Source: a virus | Direction: 5' to 3' (one strand) | Length of the DNA: 20,883 nucleotides | IMG/VR virus record: IMGVR_UViG_3300047495_000035 | Location: 1 to 20,883 of that record | In this document: positions 13,834 through 20,359 of the stretch, one piece after another | How positions within the stretch are numbered: position 1 is the stretch's first letter | Layout: each line of letters begins with the position of its first letter | Translations under genes and position numbers: made by a program | Notes under the pieces: model-generated | Told to the model about the DNA's origin: nothing | Database searches by the model: none | What the model saw: the letters and a program-made list of their open reading frames with translations, nothing else

Positions 13834-14070
13834 TCAATCTTTCAATAGCGAGCCGTCTAGAACACCTTCAACAGCTTTGTTGAAACCCGCTAGATATCCA
13901 GCTTGTTCAACCGGATCATCAACAGCAGCAAGTATAGCACCAACAACACCAGCCAAGCCGCCCAAAATTACCATAGGGGTATCATCTTTACGAAACCCTT
14001 GGAAAATATAATTACCAATTTCCTCGGCTCGCAAACCAGCAACAACTTCATCAGTAGTGTATTCAACCAT
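13834..14070 (-). CDS. Hypothetical protein with hydrophobic centre, 78 aa
   Basis: Unrecognised. Acidic N-terminus (MVEYTTDEVVAGLRAEEIG), a hydrophobic Gly/Ala/Val segment (MVILGGLAGVVGAILAAV, residues about 33-50) that could be a TM helix, and an acidic C-terminus (GVLDGSLLKD). The start overlaps the end of the VRR-NUC gene by 8 bases, which suggests coupling. The terminator/small RNA lies after its stop. Confidence 0.65.
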   Translation of the reverse strand: MVEYTTDEVVAGLRAEEIGNYIFQGFRKDDTPMVILGGLAGVVGAILAAVDDPVEQAGYLAGFNKAVEGVLDGSLLKD

Positions 14071-14488
14071 CGCTATACATTCCTAATTTCAAATACCAAA
14101 ACAAAACTGATCTAGCTTCAATCCAACCGTAGCATGTTGCAACATAATACCCTTTTTCTGATAATGCTACTTTCCAATCAATTTGGTTAGTGCCCACAAT
14201 TCCTTCACGCTTCATATTCGTTTTGATGCGCTTCAGCTCGATAAATAAACCATGCCAGCTACGTGAGGCTACAGGCAGCATCAAGTCAGGAACACCCGAC
14301 TTGACACCTTCTGCTTTCAACCGACCGGCTGTGATCTTGTCGCGCAACCCGCCGTTAGGTATGGCAAACAACAATTTCAAATCTGGATGTTCGCCATACA
14401 ACGGAGCGATAGACATAAACAACGCCGTTTGATGCGCGTGTTCTGTATTCGGTTTAGCATACTCAGCCGGATCAATCTGCTTAGGCAT
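14063..14488 (-). CDS. VRR-NUC-type nuclease
   Basis: A 141-residue PD-(D/E)XK enzyme of the VRR-NUC type: EHAHQTAL (Glu16, Gln20), FAIPNGGLR (41-49), GVPDLMLP with Asp68, and FIELKR with Glu84 and Lys86, then Gln-Trp and GYYVATCYGWIEA. The metal-binding and catalytic pattern looks complete. Stand-alone phage copies are thought to act on branched or packaged DNA or in recombination; the exact substrate is not visible here. It is typical for a phage late or middle region. The start directly follows the upstream stop codon. Confidence 0.85.
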   Translation of the reverse strand: MPKQIDPAEYAKPNTEHAHQTALFMSIAPLYGEHPDLKLLFAIPNGGLRDKITAGRLKAEGVKSGVPDLMLPVASRSWHGLFIELKRIKTNMKREGIVGTNQIDWKVALSEKGYYVATCYGWIEARSVLFWYLKLGMYSDG

Positions 14489-14875
14489 TTATCCTGCTAT
14501 CTCTTTAACCATCCATTGAAGCACTTTCATCAATCCGAAAAATGCCACAAGTCCGAGCAAGATACAAACGCCATAAAACAAAATAGCAATTTGTGGCGCC
14601 TCGTTTGCAGTTGTCACACCGCTAACTGTCGCCACACCGCTATCAGTCATCAACTGAGATTGCGGAATGCCTAAAATGTATTGCCAGACAAGCGGCTTAG
14701 CAAGATAGCTATACATAGCACCGACTACAGCAAAGGTCACAATAGGCGACCAAAACTTAGCACGCGCGGAATGCTCTGTTTCTCGCTCGTCATCAGTTGC
14801 CTGATGATGCCATTCCGACCACTCTTTTTTACCCTTCTCAATCTCAGCTAGATAATACTTTTCACTATCTGTCAT
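14489..14875 (-). CDS. Two-TM membrane protein
   Basis: A 128-residue protein with a charged cytoplasmic-like N-terminus (about 1-40, rich in Glu/Lys/His), a TM at about 43-60 (WSPIVTFAVVGAMYSYLAKP), a polar loop, and a second TM at about 96-116 (IAILFYGVCILLGLVAFFGL), then an amphipathic end. The ATG overlaps the stop of the SAP-like gene (ATGA). Two-TM topology and neighbourhood would suit a holin, but no signature is recognised. Confidence 0.7.
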   Translation of the reverse strand: MTDSEKYYLAEIEKGKKEWSEWHHQATDDERETEHSARAKFWSPIVTFAVVGAMYSYLAKPLVWQYILGIPQSQLMTDSGVATVSGVTTANEAPQIAILFYGVCILLGLVAFFGLMKVLQWMVKEIAG

Positions 14876-15357
14876 AGAATTTCTCTAATGCGTTCTACAG
14901 TTTCCATTTTACTACGCGCAGGCTTTATATTGAAATACCGGCAAACTTCGCGCAATTGCACAAAATCATATTGGTGTATTGTTTGACGCAAAAGGTCGCG
15001 ATATTGTTTATCTGCATCCGCCTTATCAGCGTCAATGTCAGCTTGTTCGGCGATCTCTTCGCGATCCTGTTTCACCACAGCTACCGTGCGCTGTGCCAGT
15101 GCGATCGATCGGGCGGCAGCGGGATCACCCTGACCGGGCCAGCGTCCGGCTGCGAGCCGGGCTAGGCGCCGTTTCGCCTCCCTCATCTCCCGGTTGGTAG
15201 GCTGGAAGCCATCAGCCGTCCTAGCCTGCCTCTGAGCCCGCTGCTGTGCGGCAGCCTTGGCGTAGGCATCGCTATCCTTCAAAAGCTCAACTGTGTTTTC
15301 AGCACGTCGAGCAACAACTTGCGCCAGCGGTGACGTTGAAGCATGCAAATTCTTCAT
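14872..15357 (-). CDS. SAP-domain-like DNA-binding protein
   Basis: A 161-residue, highly charged protein. Its C-terminus (about 131-161, FVQLREVCRYFNI then KPARSKMETVERIREIL) has the helix-turn-helix-like pattern of a SAP domain, a small DNA-binding fold. Residues 36-90 are basic, Ala/Arg/Gln-rich (AQQRAQRQARTADGF, REAKRRLARLAAGRWPGQG) and encoded by a sharp GC-rich island (about 15080-15260). The middle is acidic and helical. AAGGTG lies six bases before the ATG. A role in DNA handling is inferred from the fold; the target is unknown. Confidence 0.65.
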   Translation of the reverse strand: MKNLHASTSPLAQVVARRAENTVELLKDSDAYAKAAAQQRAQRQARTADGFQPTNREMREAKRRLARLAAGRWPGQGDPAAARSIALAQRTVAVVKQDREEIAEQADIDADKADADKQYRDLLRQTIHQYDFVQLREVCRYFNIKPARSKMETVERIREIL

Positions 15358-15359
15358 TC

Positions 15360-15539
15360 TTACTTCACCTTATACTTTTGAGTGAACAAATATTCAACGC
15401 CATGCACTACGGCTTGCTCACGAGTTGAAAATAATACCCTTGGGGAAAGCTCATTCTGATACAAACCGCAAGTGATCACAACTCGCTCTTTTGCGATTTG
15501 ATAAAACTCTTTAGCCTCATCCAACAAATCATCATACAT
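15360..15539 (-). CDS. Hypothetical protein, 59 aa
   Basis: Unrecognised small acidic protein beginning MYDDLLDEAKEFYQ. The ATG at 15539 overlaps the stop of the upstream TM gene and has GGGA nine bases upstream; an ATG at 15548 is a near alternative. The sequence (REQAVVHGVEYLFTQKYKVK) suggests a small alpha/beta protein. Confidence 0.6.
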   Translation of the reverse strand: MYDDLLDEAKEFYQIAKERVVITCGLYQNELSPRVLFSTREQAVVHGVEYLFTQKYKVK

Positions 15540-15669
15540 CGTAGTCATTCCCGATAGCTGTATTAATCGAGCGTGCAACAGTATCGTCAGCCGCACGCAT
15601 CAACAGCGTATAGCAAATGATGCAAGAGATGATGAAAACAATCAAACTACAATAAAGTAGGTAAATCAC
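15532..15669 (-). CDS. Small single-TM protein
   Basis: A 45-residue membrane protein (if the GTG at 15669 is used): VIYLLYCSLIVFIISCIICYTLL forms one TM helix, followed by a polar tail (RAADDTVARSINTAIGNDYDV). The GTG is preceded by GGGAAG at a good distance. The frame also holds an ATG at 15723, but that would overlap the previous gene by 77 bases and has no visible site. Unknown function. Confidence 0.6.
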   Translation of the reverse strand: MIYLLYCSLIVFIISCIICYTLLMRAADDTVARSINTAIGNDYDV

Positions 15670-15835
15670 TTTTTTCTTCCCATTCGATTGCACATTCTGG
15701 CGACATGCTGCCAGCAAGCTCATACAATAGCTTAGAGTATGTCACAGCGTCAATATGTTTCACGTGAAACTTCTGCATATAAACTGCCGTGCAATAATTA
15801 ATCCAATGCTGACGAAACTTGCTGCGCTGCTTCAT
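15647..15835 (-). CDS. Hypothetical protein, 62 aa
   Basis: Unrecognised. Basic N-terminus (MKQRSKFRQHWINYCTAVYM) and acidic C-terminus. The start overlaps the upstream stop (TAATG), part of the coupled small-gene chain. Confidence 0.65.
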   Translation of the reverse strand: MKQRSKFRQHWINYCTAVYMQKFHVKHIDAVTYSKLLYELAGSMSPECAIEWEEKSDLPTLL

Positions 15836-16200
15836 TAGTTCAACGTGCTGTTTGCAGCCTCTTGCATTGCATCAAATTGTTCTTCGGTGATCAAACTAGT
15901 TCGCACTAAATCTACACCGCGCAAGCCGTTAGACGAAAGAAATTCCATAACCTGAATGCCTTGCAATGCCGTGGATACCGCCACCGATCGCAGCAGCAAT
16001 TCAAATTCCTCTTTACCTTGCAAAGCGGCTAAGTATGACGCACCGCTCATAAACTCGGCTGCTGCTGGCGCATAAAGCTGCTCAGGAAGCTTGCGTGATG
16101 GAAGTGCATCAACAAAAGCCTTACAAAGAATATCGACAACCTCGACATTCTTTGGATCAAGCTTATTAATGTCTGTGGGCAATTGATATGGCTTACTCAT
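15835..16200 (-). CDS. Hypothetical protein, 121 aa
   Basis: Unrecognised, probably helical, starting MSKPYQLPTDINKLDPKNVE. The ATG at 16200 overlaps the previous stop (ATGA) and is preferred over an in-frame TTG at 16215. Residues 20-95 alternate hydrophobic and acidic helices (VVDILCKAFVDAL, ELLLRSVAVSTALQGIQVME). A TGCCCACA copy lies near its 5' end and encodes LPTD. Confidence 0.7.
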   Translation of the reverse strand: MSKPYQLPTDINKLDPKNVEVVDILCKAFVDALPSRKLPEQLYAPAAAEFMSGASYLAALQGKEEFELLLRSVAVSTALQGIQVMEFLSSNGLRGVDLVRTSLITEEQFDAMQEAANSTLN

Positions 16201-16388
16201 AGCACATAATGCCAATCGCCATCATCATACACTTCCAATATATTGCGCATCTGCAAGTTAGAATAAACTTCAAACGCTTTGTTGTTCTGCGCCCGAATGC
16301 CCACAATTGCTAGATTGTAATCGGGTGCGGCAGTTTCGTAAACCGTGCCACCCGCACTAATACGATACTTAAAAGTCTGATATGCCAT
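16197..16388 (-). CDS. Hypothetical protein, 63 aa
   Basis: Unrecognised beta-like small protein (MAYQTFKYRISAGGTVYETA, then AFEVYSNLQMRNILEVYDD). It starts at a TAATG junction with the gene upstream and ends in ATGA overlap with the next. It contains a TGTGGGCA copy in the minus orientation, encoding IVGI. Confidence 0.65.
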   Translation of the reverse strand: MAYQTFKYRISAGGTVYETAAPDYNLAIVGIRAQNNKAFEVYSNLQMRNILEVYDDGDWHYVL

Positions 16389-16591
16389 TAGTCAACATGC
16401 TCCTTCAACCGCTTGTTAAGCCAGCCGCGCAGCCGCTTAGCTTGCGCATGTGTCAACCACATTTCAACTTGTCGCTCGTCAGAAGTAACACATATTTGAA
16501 CGTGTTGATAATCGTTACTTGTATCAACAGTCATCAAAGTGTCGTCTTGACTATCAGAAAAATACAATTTATCTGGTATTGTGCTTGCCAT
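16388..16591 (-). CDS. Hypothetical protein, 67 aa
   Basis: Unrecognised, beginning MASTIPDKLYFSDSQDDTLM. The ATG at 16591 has AAGGAG nine bases upstream and overlaps the stop of the upstream 53-residue gene (TAATG), so it is preferred over the ATG at 16621. The C-terminal part (MWLTHAQAKRLRGWLNKRLK) is an amphipathic, basic helix. Confidence 0.7.
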   Translation of the reverse strand: MASTIPDKLYFSDSQDDTLMTVDTSNDYQHVQICVTSDERQVEMWLTHAQAKRLRGWLNKRLKEHVD

Positions 16592-16752
16592 TACAACATG
16601 CTCCTTATCTCTTCCAAACATTGACGATGATAGGCGACGTTATCAAGCTCCGTCCAACTGCTATTGATCGCATCGAGATTGTCATAGAATGATGCGATCA
16701 CGTCGTCAGATACCCAATGATTGTCAATTGGCATCCAGCAATAACCGTTCAT
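16591..16752 (-). CDS. Hypothetical protein, 53 aa
   Basis: A 53-residue frame starting MNGYCWMPIDNHWVSDDV. It fills the gap between two neighbours exactly: its ATG follows the upstream stop by one base and its stop forms TAATG with the next start. The composition (Trp, Asp, Asn-rich; acidic) is like other small phage early proteins. No family is recognised. Confidence 0.65.
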   Translation of the reverse strand: MNGYCWMPIDNHWVSDDVIASFYDNLDAINSSWTELDNVAYHRQCLEEIRSML

Positions 16753-16753
16753 C

Positions 16754-16921
16754 TTACAACCTCATTACCCAGTCGTCGGTATTATGATGCACTTCGATAC
16801 CATAGCGAAGGCCAACAGTCACAAGCTTATATGTGGCTTCATCGTCATCACGATTGAGAATTTCAATCATCTTTTCCACATACTTGTAATCGCTATACAA
16901 GCAGCCGAATTCATTGTCCAT
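16754..16921 (-). CDS. Hypothetical protein, 55 aa
   Basis: A 55-residue acidic frame, MDNEFGCLYSDYKYVEKMIE then a beta-like end (YKLVTVGLRYGIEVHHN). GGAG lies seven bases before the ATG, within an 11-bp leader (TAACCAACTCC on the plus strand) that is repeated before the next upstream gene. No family is recognised. Confidence 0.65.
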   Translation of the reverse strand: MDNEFGCLYSDYKYVEKMIEILNRDDDEATYKLVTVGLRYGIEVHHNTDDWVMRL

Positions 16922-16946
16922 TAACCAACTCCATTTGGTTGTGAAA

Positions 16947-16966
16947 GCCAGTATATTTCAACTGGC
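16947..16966 (-). other. Intergenic hairpin, possible weak terminator
   Basis: GCCAGT and ACTGGC are perfect arms around an 8-base loop between two small genes. On the minus strand only TTTC follows, so any termination would be partial. It may instead be a processing or stability element. Confidence 0.4.
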
Positions 16967-16974
16967 AATCATAA

Positions 16975-17154
16975 TCAAATGGTTTCGACTTCAACTAGAT
17001 ACCTAGCATATCTCCAACCATCTTGACCGTCATCCCATTTAACATAACAGTCAGGATTGTATTTATCAGTGTTGTCAACCTCATCAACAACACCTGTATA
17101 GTCAGGATGCCAAAGACAAGAAATCTTGTCGCCAACCTTCGGAAAGCCATTCAT
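16975..17154 (-). CDS. Hypothetical protein, 59 aa (first gene of leftward operon)
   Basis: A 59-residue frame, MNGFPKVGDKISCLWHPDYT then VVDEVDNTDKYNPDCYVKWD and a WRYARYLVEVE end. The pattern of short strands (KVGDKISCLW, CYVKWDDG) looks like a small SH3-like barrel, but no family is recognised. The ATG at 17154 is preceded by GGGAG at good spacing and lies just downstream of the strong promoter at 17186-17214, so this is the first gene of the operon. Confidence 0.7.
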   Translation of the reverse strand: MNGFPKVGDKISCLWHPDYTGVVDEVDNTDKYNPDCYVKWDDGQDGWRYARYLVEVETI

Positions 17155-17185
17155 CTAACCAACTCCCTACCGTTTCAATACAAGC

Positions 17186-17214
17186 ATTCTATCAAGCGCA
17201 AAGAATTGCGTCAA
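17186..17214 (-). promoter_or_regulatory. Strong sigma70-like promoter with internal palindrome
   Basis: The minus strand has TTGACG (17214-17209), a 17-base spacer and TAGAAT (17191-17186), upstream of the small-gene operon that starts at 17154. The spacer holds a perfect short palindrome, CGCAA-AGAA-TTGCG (17197-17210), which overlaps the -35 box and could be an operator. Confidence 0.75.
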
Positions 17215-17617
17215 ATCACAACATGTATCAAGCAACACAACCGTAGATTTTATCCTGCAACCTGAGCGTGAACAGTGCGGTATACCCCGATCTAGTAGGC
17301 TTGCTAGTAGCTGTAAGTCTTTGTTCTATATATATATAGTATATATAGTATATATAGTATAGTAGTAGTAGAGATACCTGTTATATAAAACGTATATGTT
17401 TAATATAAAAAAATATTTGCTGCTTAAATTTGATGTATTCCAAATGTATTCCAAATGTTTAATACAACTGAATAAATACAACCAAGAGTAGGTAAAAAAC
17501 GTAAAAATCGTCAAAACCATACTTTTCCTACTAACTCAATCTTTTCAATAACTTAACCCTACTACTTTCATACTTTTTCATACTTTATTCCATACTTTAT
17601 TCGGCAGGCACCACAAC
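17215..17617. other. AT-rich repeat-filled non-coding segment, candidate replication origin
   Basis: About 400 bases without a convincing gene lie between the DUF3987 ATPase gene and the leftward promoter. It holds three copies of ATATATAGT (17332-17358) running into an AGT/TAG run, two tandem copies of ATGTATTCCAA (17433-17454), and four copies of CATACTTT (17518, 17569, 17579, 17591), the last three spaced 10 and 12 bases apart. It is strongly AT-rich and easily melted. Such iteron plus AT-rich layouts next to primase/helicase genes are typical of phage origins. This is inferred, not shown. A 64-codon frame here is low-complexity and was not counted. Confidence 0.5.
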
Positions 17618-19222
17618 CTAGAGTTGAGATATTATCGGCTCGAATATTTCCATATTTAATTTGACGCACTCAATACGGCTACCTTCAATGATATGACGTG
17701 TTATTTCACCATCGCGCAACATTGAATTATAAGCATCATCAAATGCGCGAGTCTCGCCTAATTTATGTCTTCTAAACACAGCTAGCACACGACAATAATT
17801 TTTGACCGCTGATATTTGTATAATTCCTGCATCAATTAATTCTTTTTTGATCATTGGATAACCTTTGAATTTCTCGTATCCGCCAACATACATGCGTGCT
17901 ATTTGCTTGCGTATCTCGGACACCAGACGACTATCACCTTCGCCGGTTTCACCTTTGGCAACTTTGCCAGTTAATCTAGCCACGCCATTAGAAACAATCT
18001 TCCACGCGATATCGACGTGTTGCCTATCAATTGTGGGCATATAGGGATTACAGCCGATTGCTATTAGGCTGGCTATCTGTGCTGTGTGTTCTTTAGCGCG
18101 CGTCCATACGCCAGATGTTGGCAGATTGTTTGCTTGAGCCTTGACAACCTCACGCATACAGTAATTTTCAACCCAATTGAGTTTATCGCGTGCGGCGGGA
18201 TTAGCCACTACATCTGTGATATCTTCGACCGATGTTTGATGATTGATCGTGAGAGAAATATTAAACGTGTGATCAAATAGAGTAATAAGCTTATCCATAA
18301 GGCTTTTAGTTGGTGTGCTGATAGGATTTGCATTTTTAGCTGGCATAGAACCTGTGTACTCAAAAACGGTAAAACGCGGCAGAAATCCGTAAGTAAGCAA
18401 TGTGCTATTAAGATCATCATAAAACGCTTCTGGTGTGCCTGTCGCCAAGATTGTGAGACTTGCCATGTAAACATCAATCTCTGCCTGTGCTGTTGATGAT
18501 CGCTTAGAGTATTTAGCGGCACGATAAACTCGTCCCGGTCCTGACTTTTCTGTCAGCTTCAATAGCTCGTCTCTGAGTTGTTGAATGTGTGGCGGAGGAA
18601 ATGGTTGCGACATAAGTTTAATAGCATTGACAAACTCATCAGCATGCCAAAGTGTTGATGGTGAATTAGGAATGTGCTGTTGCAAACCTTGTGCTGAGCC
18701 GAAAGCATCAACAATCATTTTTTTAGTTGCTTCAACTCGCTTCTGTGCCTCAGCCCAATGCGGCGGCTTGATTTGCTCATAATGCTTTTGCAATGCGTTA
18801 ATGAGATAATCATTCGATTGAAATCCGAATGATTTTCCCATTGATGTTTGAGCTAAAACCAACAGATACATATTTAAGCCGAGTGTGCCATGTCTGTAGG
18901 CACGCGAACAAAGCAGCGACATTAGCGACAATGCTGATGCAACTGCAACTTCTGCTAGCTGCGAACTAGCTGCATTCCAACAGTAGTTTACTATTTCACC
19001 AACAAGGCCAGGAATTTCAATTGGCGGGCGAGCAACTTCTAGCTCTAGATGTCTACCTGGATCATCGATGCCCACAGGTGCGGACGTGTAATGCTTACCG
19101 TTAAGTTTGGGTTGTTCCCATGAAGGCTTAATATCCTCGCTCAGCTTAAACGGCGTGAATGGGGATTTGTTAGCCCATGGATCGTAGTCATGCGCATTAA
19201 ACCACGGCTTGTCATTGTCCAT
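17618..19222 (-). CDS. DUF3987 P-loop ATPase (helicase-like)
   Basis: A 534-residue protein of the DUF3987 type, common in phages and mobile elements beside primases. A P-loop is visible (AQTSMGKS, about 124-131) with a likely Walker B Asp-Glu (HADEFV, 194-198). Residues 1-70 are a Pro-rich N-terminal arm, about 75-420 the ATPase core with helical insertions, and about 430-520 a winged-helix-like C-terminal region (ARMYVGGYEKFKGYPMIKKE). It probably acts as the replicative helicase or helicase-like motor with the upstream primase, whose stop overlaps its start by 11 bases. No canonical DnaB-type gene is visible in the window. Confidence 0.8.
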   Translation of the reverse strand: MDNDKPWFNAHDYDPWANKSPFTPFKLSEDIKPSWEQPKLNGKHYTSAPVGIDDPGRHLELEVARPPIEIPGLVGEIVNYCWNAASSQLAEVAVASALSLMSLLCSRAYRHGTLGLNMYLLVLAQTSMGKSFGFQSNDYLINALQKHYEQIKPPHWAEAQKRVEATKKMIVDAFGSAQGLQQHIPNSPSTLWHADEFVNAIKLMSQPFPPPHIQQLRDELLKLTEKSGPGRVYRAAKYSKRSSTAQAEIDVYMASLTILATGTPEAFYDDLNSTLLTYGFLPRFTVFEYTGSMPAKNANPISTPTKSLMDKLITLFDHTFNISLTINHQTSVEDITDVVANPAARDKLNWVENYCMREVVKAQANNLPTSGVWTRAKEHTAQIASLIAIGCNPYMPTIDRQHVDIAWKIVSNGVARLTGKVAKGETGEGDSRLVSEIRKQIARMYVGGYEKFKGYPMIKKELIDAGIIQISAVKNYCRVLAVFRRHKLGETRAFDDAYNSMLRDGEITRHIIEGSRIECVKLNMEIFEPIISQL

Positions 19223-20129
19223 TATACAAGCCTAATTTAGTCAGCACTTCAATGCGCTTGTTATATTCTCTATCTAGTGCGTCAGGTGTAAGCGATTTTG
19301 GCGCGCGGTCAAATGAGCGATTAATCATGCCATGCACATACGCATCACGCTTAGCTTTGTCGCGCTGGCCTAGACCAGATGCGCGAAACAGCCGCGCAAC
19401 TTGCTCACGATTTTTGCTATAGAATGTCAGCATATCAATTAGTGCGAAGTCCGCTTCTGACTGCGATTGATTGCCATAGTGCATTTGCCAGTCACCATGC
19501 CACAACGCACCAAATTTAATATTGTTGCGTGCAGACATAGCTTGTCTGACGATAACCGCATCATCTTGGCTTTGTGGCTCGCGTCCTAATTCCCAAATCT
19601 TTAGACTATCATCATTTTTTTCATCTTTTGATAATTCAGAATAGATCGCTTCAACTTCCGTTTGGCAGTTTTGGAGCGTGATGCGATTATATGATGACGG
19701 ATCAACAAGATTACCCGTAATGGTAAAAAACCTTGCTGTATCATAAACTTCGATACCATTGCGACGTTTACCTGATCCGGGTAAGCTCGCAACACAGAGT
19801 ATATGAACGCCCTGTCCGCTAGGGCTGTATTCTGCATATGAATGTGTATTCTGGTAATATGCTTGTGCAATTGTATTGGATGCAATCCTATCGAAGTCAA
19901 TGCCGCATATTCCGGCAGTTTTAGTAAATACAAATCCAAGTCCGATATCAACTGTAACGCGCCTGACGGCTGTATCAAAGGTGCTCCAATCAAGGGGGTT
20001 GGTAACGGAAGCGTTTCGCCCATCGATTGATAAGATTGGCACTTTTGTTTGTTTTCCATCTCGCTCCTCATACTTCCAATTCACCCAATTTCTAAGTTGC
20101 TGCATCTCTCGCGGAACGTTAGCAAACAT
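19212..20129 (-). CDS. AEP-type primase/polymerase
   Basis: A 305-residue protein with the archaeo-eukaryotic primase pattern: GIDFD (76-80; metal-binding Asp78 and Asp80), SGQGVH (104-109; nucleotide-binding His109) and GIEVYDTARFFTITG (125-139). A C-terminal helical region (QSQSEADFALIDMLTFYSKN, then ARLFRASGLGQRDK) resembles the helicase-binding domain of NrS-1-like phage polymerases. It would prime, and perhaps extend, phage DNA at the origin. The ATG at 20129 has AGGA upstream; the longer TTG start at 20147 is not needed. It lies between a Cro-like regulator and the DUF3987 ATPase, apparently one early operon. Confidence 0.82.
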   Translation of the reverse strand: MFANVPREMQQLRNWVNWKYEERDGKQTKVPILSIDGRNASVTNPLDWSTFDTAVRRVTVDIGLGFVFTKTAGICGIDFDRIASNTIAQAYYQNTHSYAEYSPSGQGVHILCVASLPGSGKRRNGIEVYDTARFFTITGNLVDPSSYNRITLQNCQTEVEAIYSELSKDEKNDDSLKIWELGREPQSQDDAVIVRQAMSARNNIKFGALWHGDWQMHYGNQSQSEADFALIDMLTFYSKNREQVARLFRASGLGQRDKAKRDAYVHGMINRSFDRAPKSLTPDALDREYNKRIEVLTKLGLYNGQ

Positions 20130-20143
20130 TATCACAATCCTAG

Positions 20144-20359
20144 TCAAGAATTGATCAAAGACTTTCCTGTTAGAAACTCATAAACAGCTTGAATTTTAGT
20201 GACCGATGGATGAGTTAACTTACCGGCTGCCAGTCTAGTCAAGAAAGTATAAGTAATCTCCACTGGCTGGCATCCATCAATTATCACCTCATAGGTGATT
20301 TTGCGTGATCGGTTATTAAGTAATTCTTGAGTATGCGATACCAAATCAACGCGCGTCAT
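20144..20359 (-). CDS. Cro-like small DNA-binding protein
   Basis: A 71-residue protein. Its C-terminal two-thirds (about 33-66, VEITYTFLTRLAAGK then LTHPSVTKIQAVYEFLTGKS) follows the pattern of Cro/CI-type helix-turn-helix proteins found in many phages, in which a recognition helix precedes a conserved-looking V-x-x-x-Q-x-V-Y segment. AAAGG lies about eight bases before the ATG. It heads the leftward replication genes and faces a control region with opposed TTGACA elements, so it probably regulates its own promoter and the divergent one. No partner repressor is visible here. Confidence 0.7.
   Translation of the reverse strand: MTRVDLVSHTQELLNNRSRKITYEVIIDGCQPVEITYTFLTRLAAGKLTHPSVTKIQAVYEFLTGKSLINS

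Noticed and set aside
17326-17520. 64-codon minus-strand frame in the AT-rich block
   Set aside because: Low-complexity Tyr/Ile product made by TATA repeats; no ribosome binding site; better explained as non-coding origin-like DNA.
17332-17598. CRISPR array in the AT-rich repeats
   Set aside because: Repeat units are 8-11 bp with no regular unique spacers.
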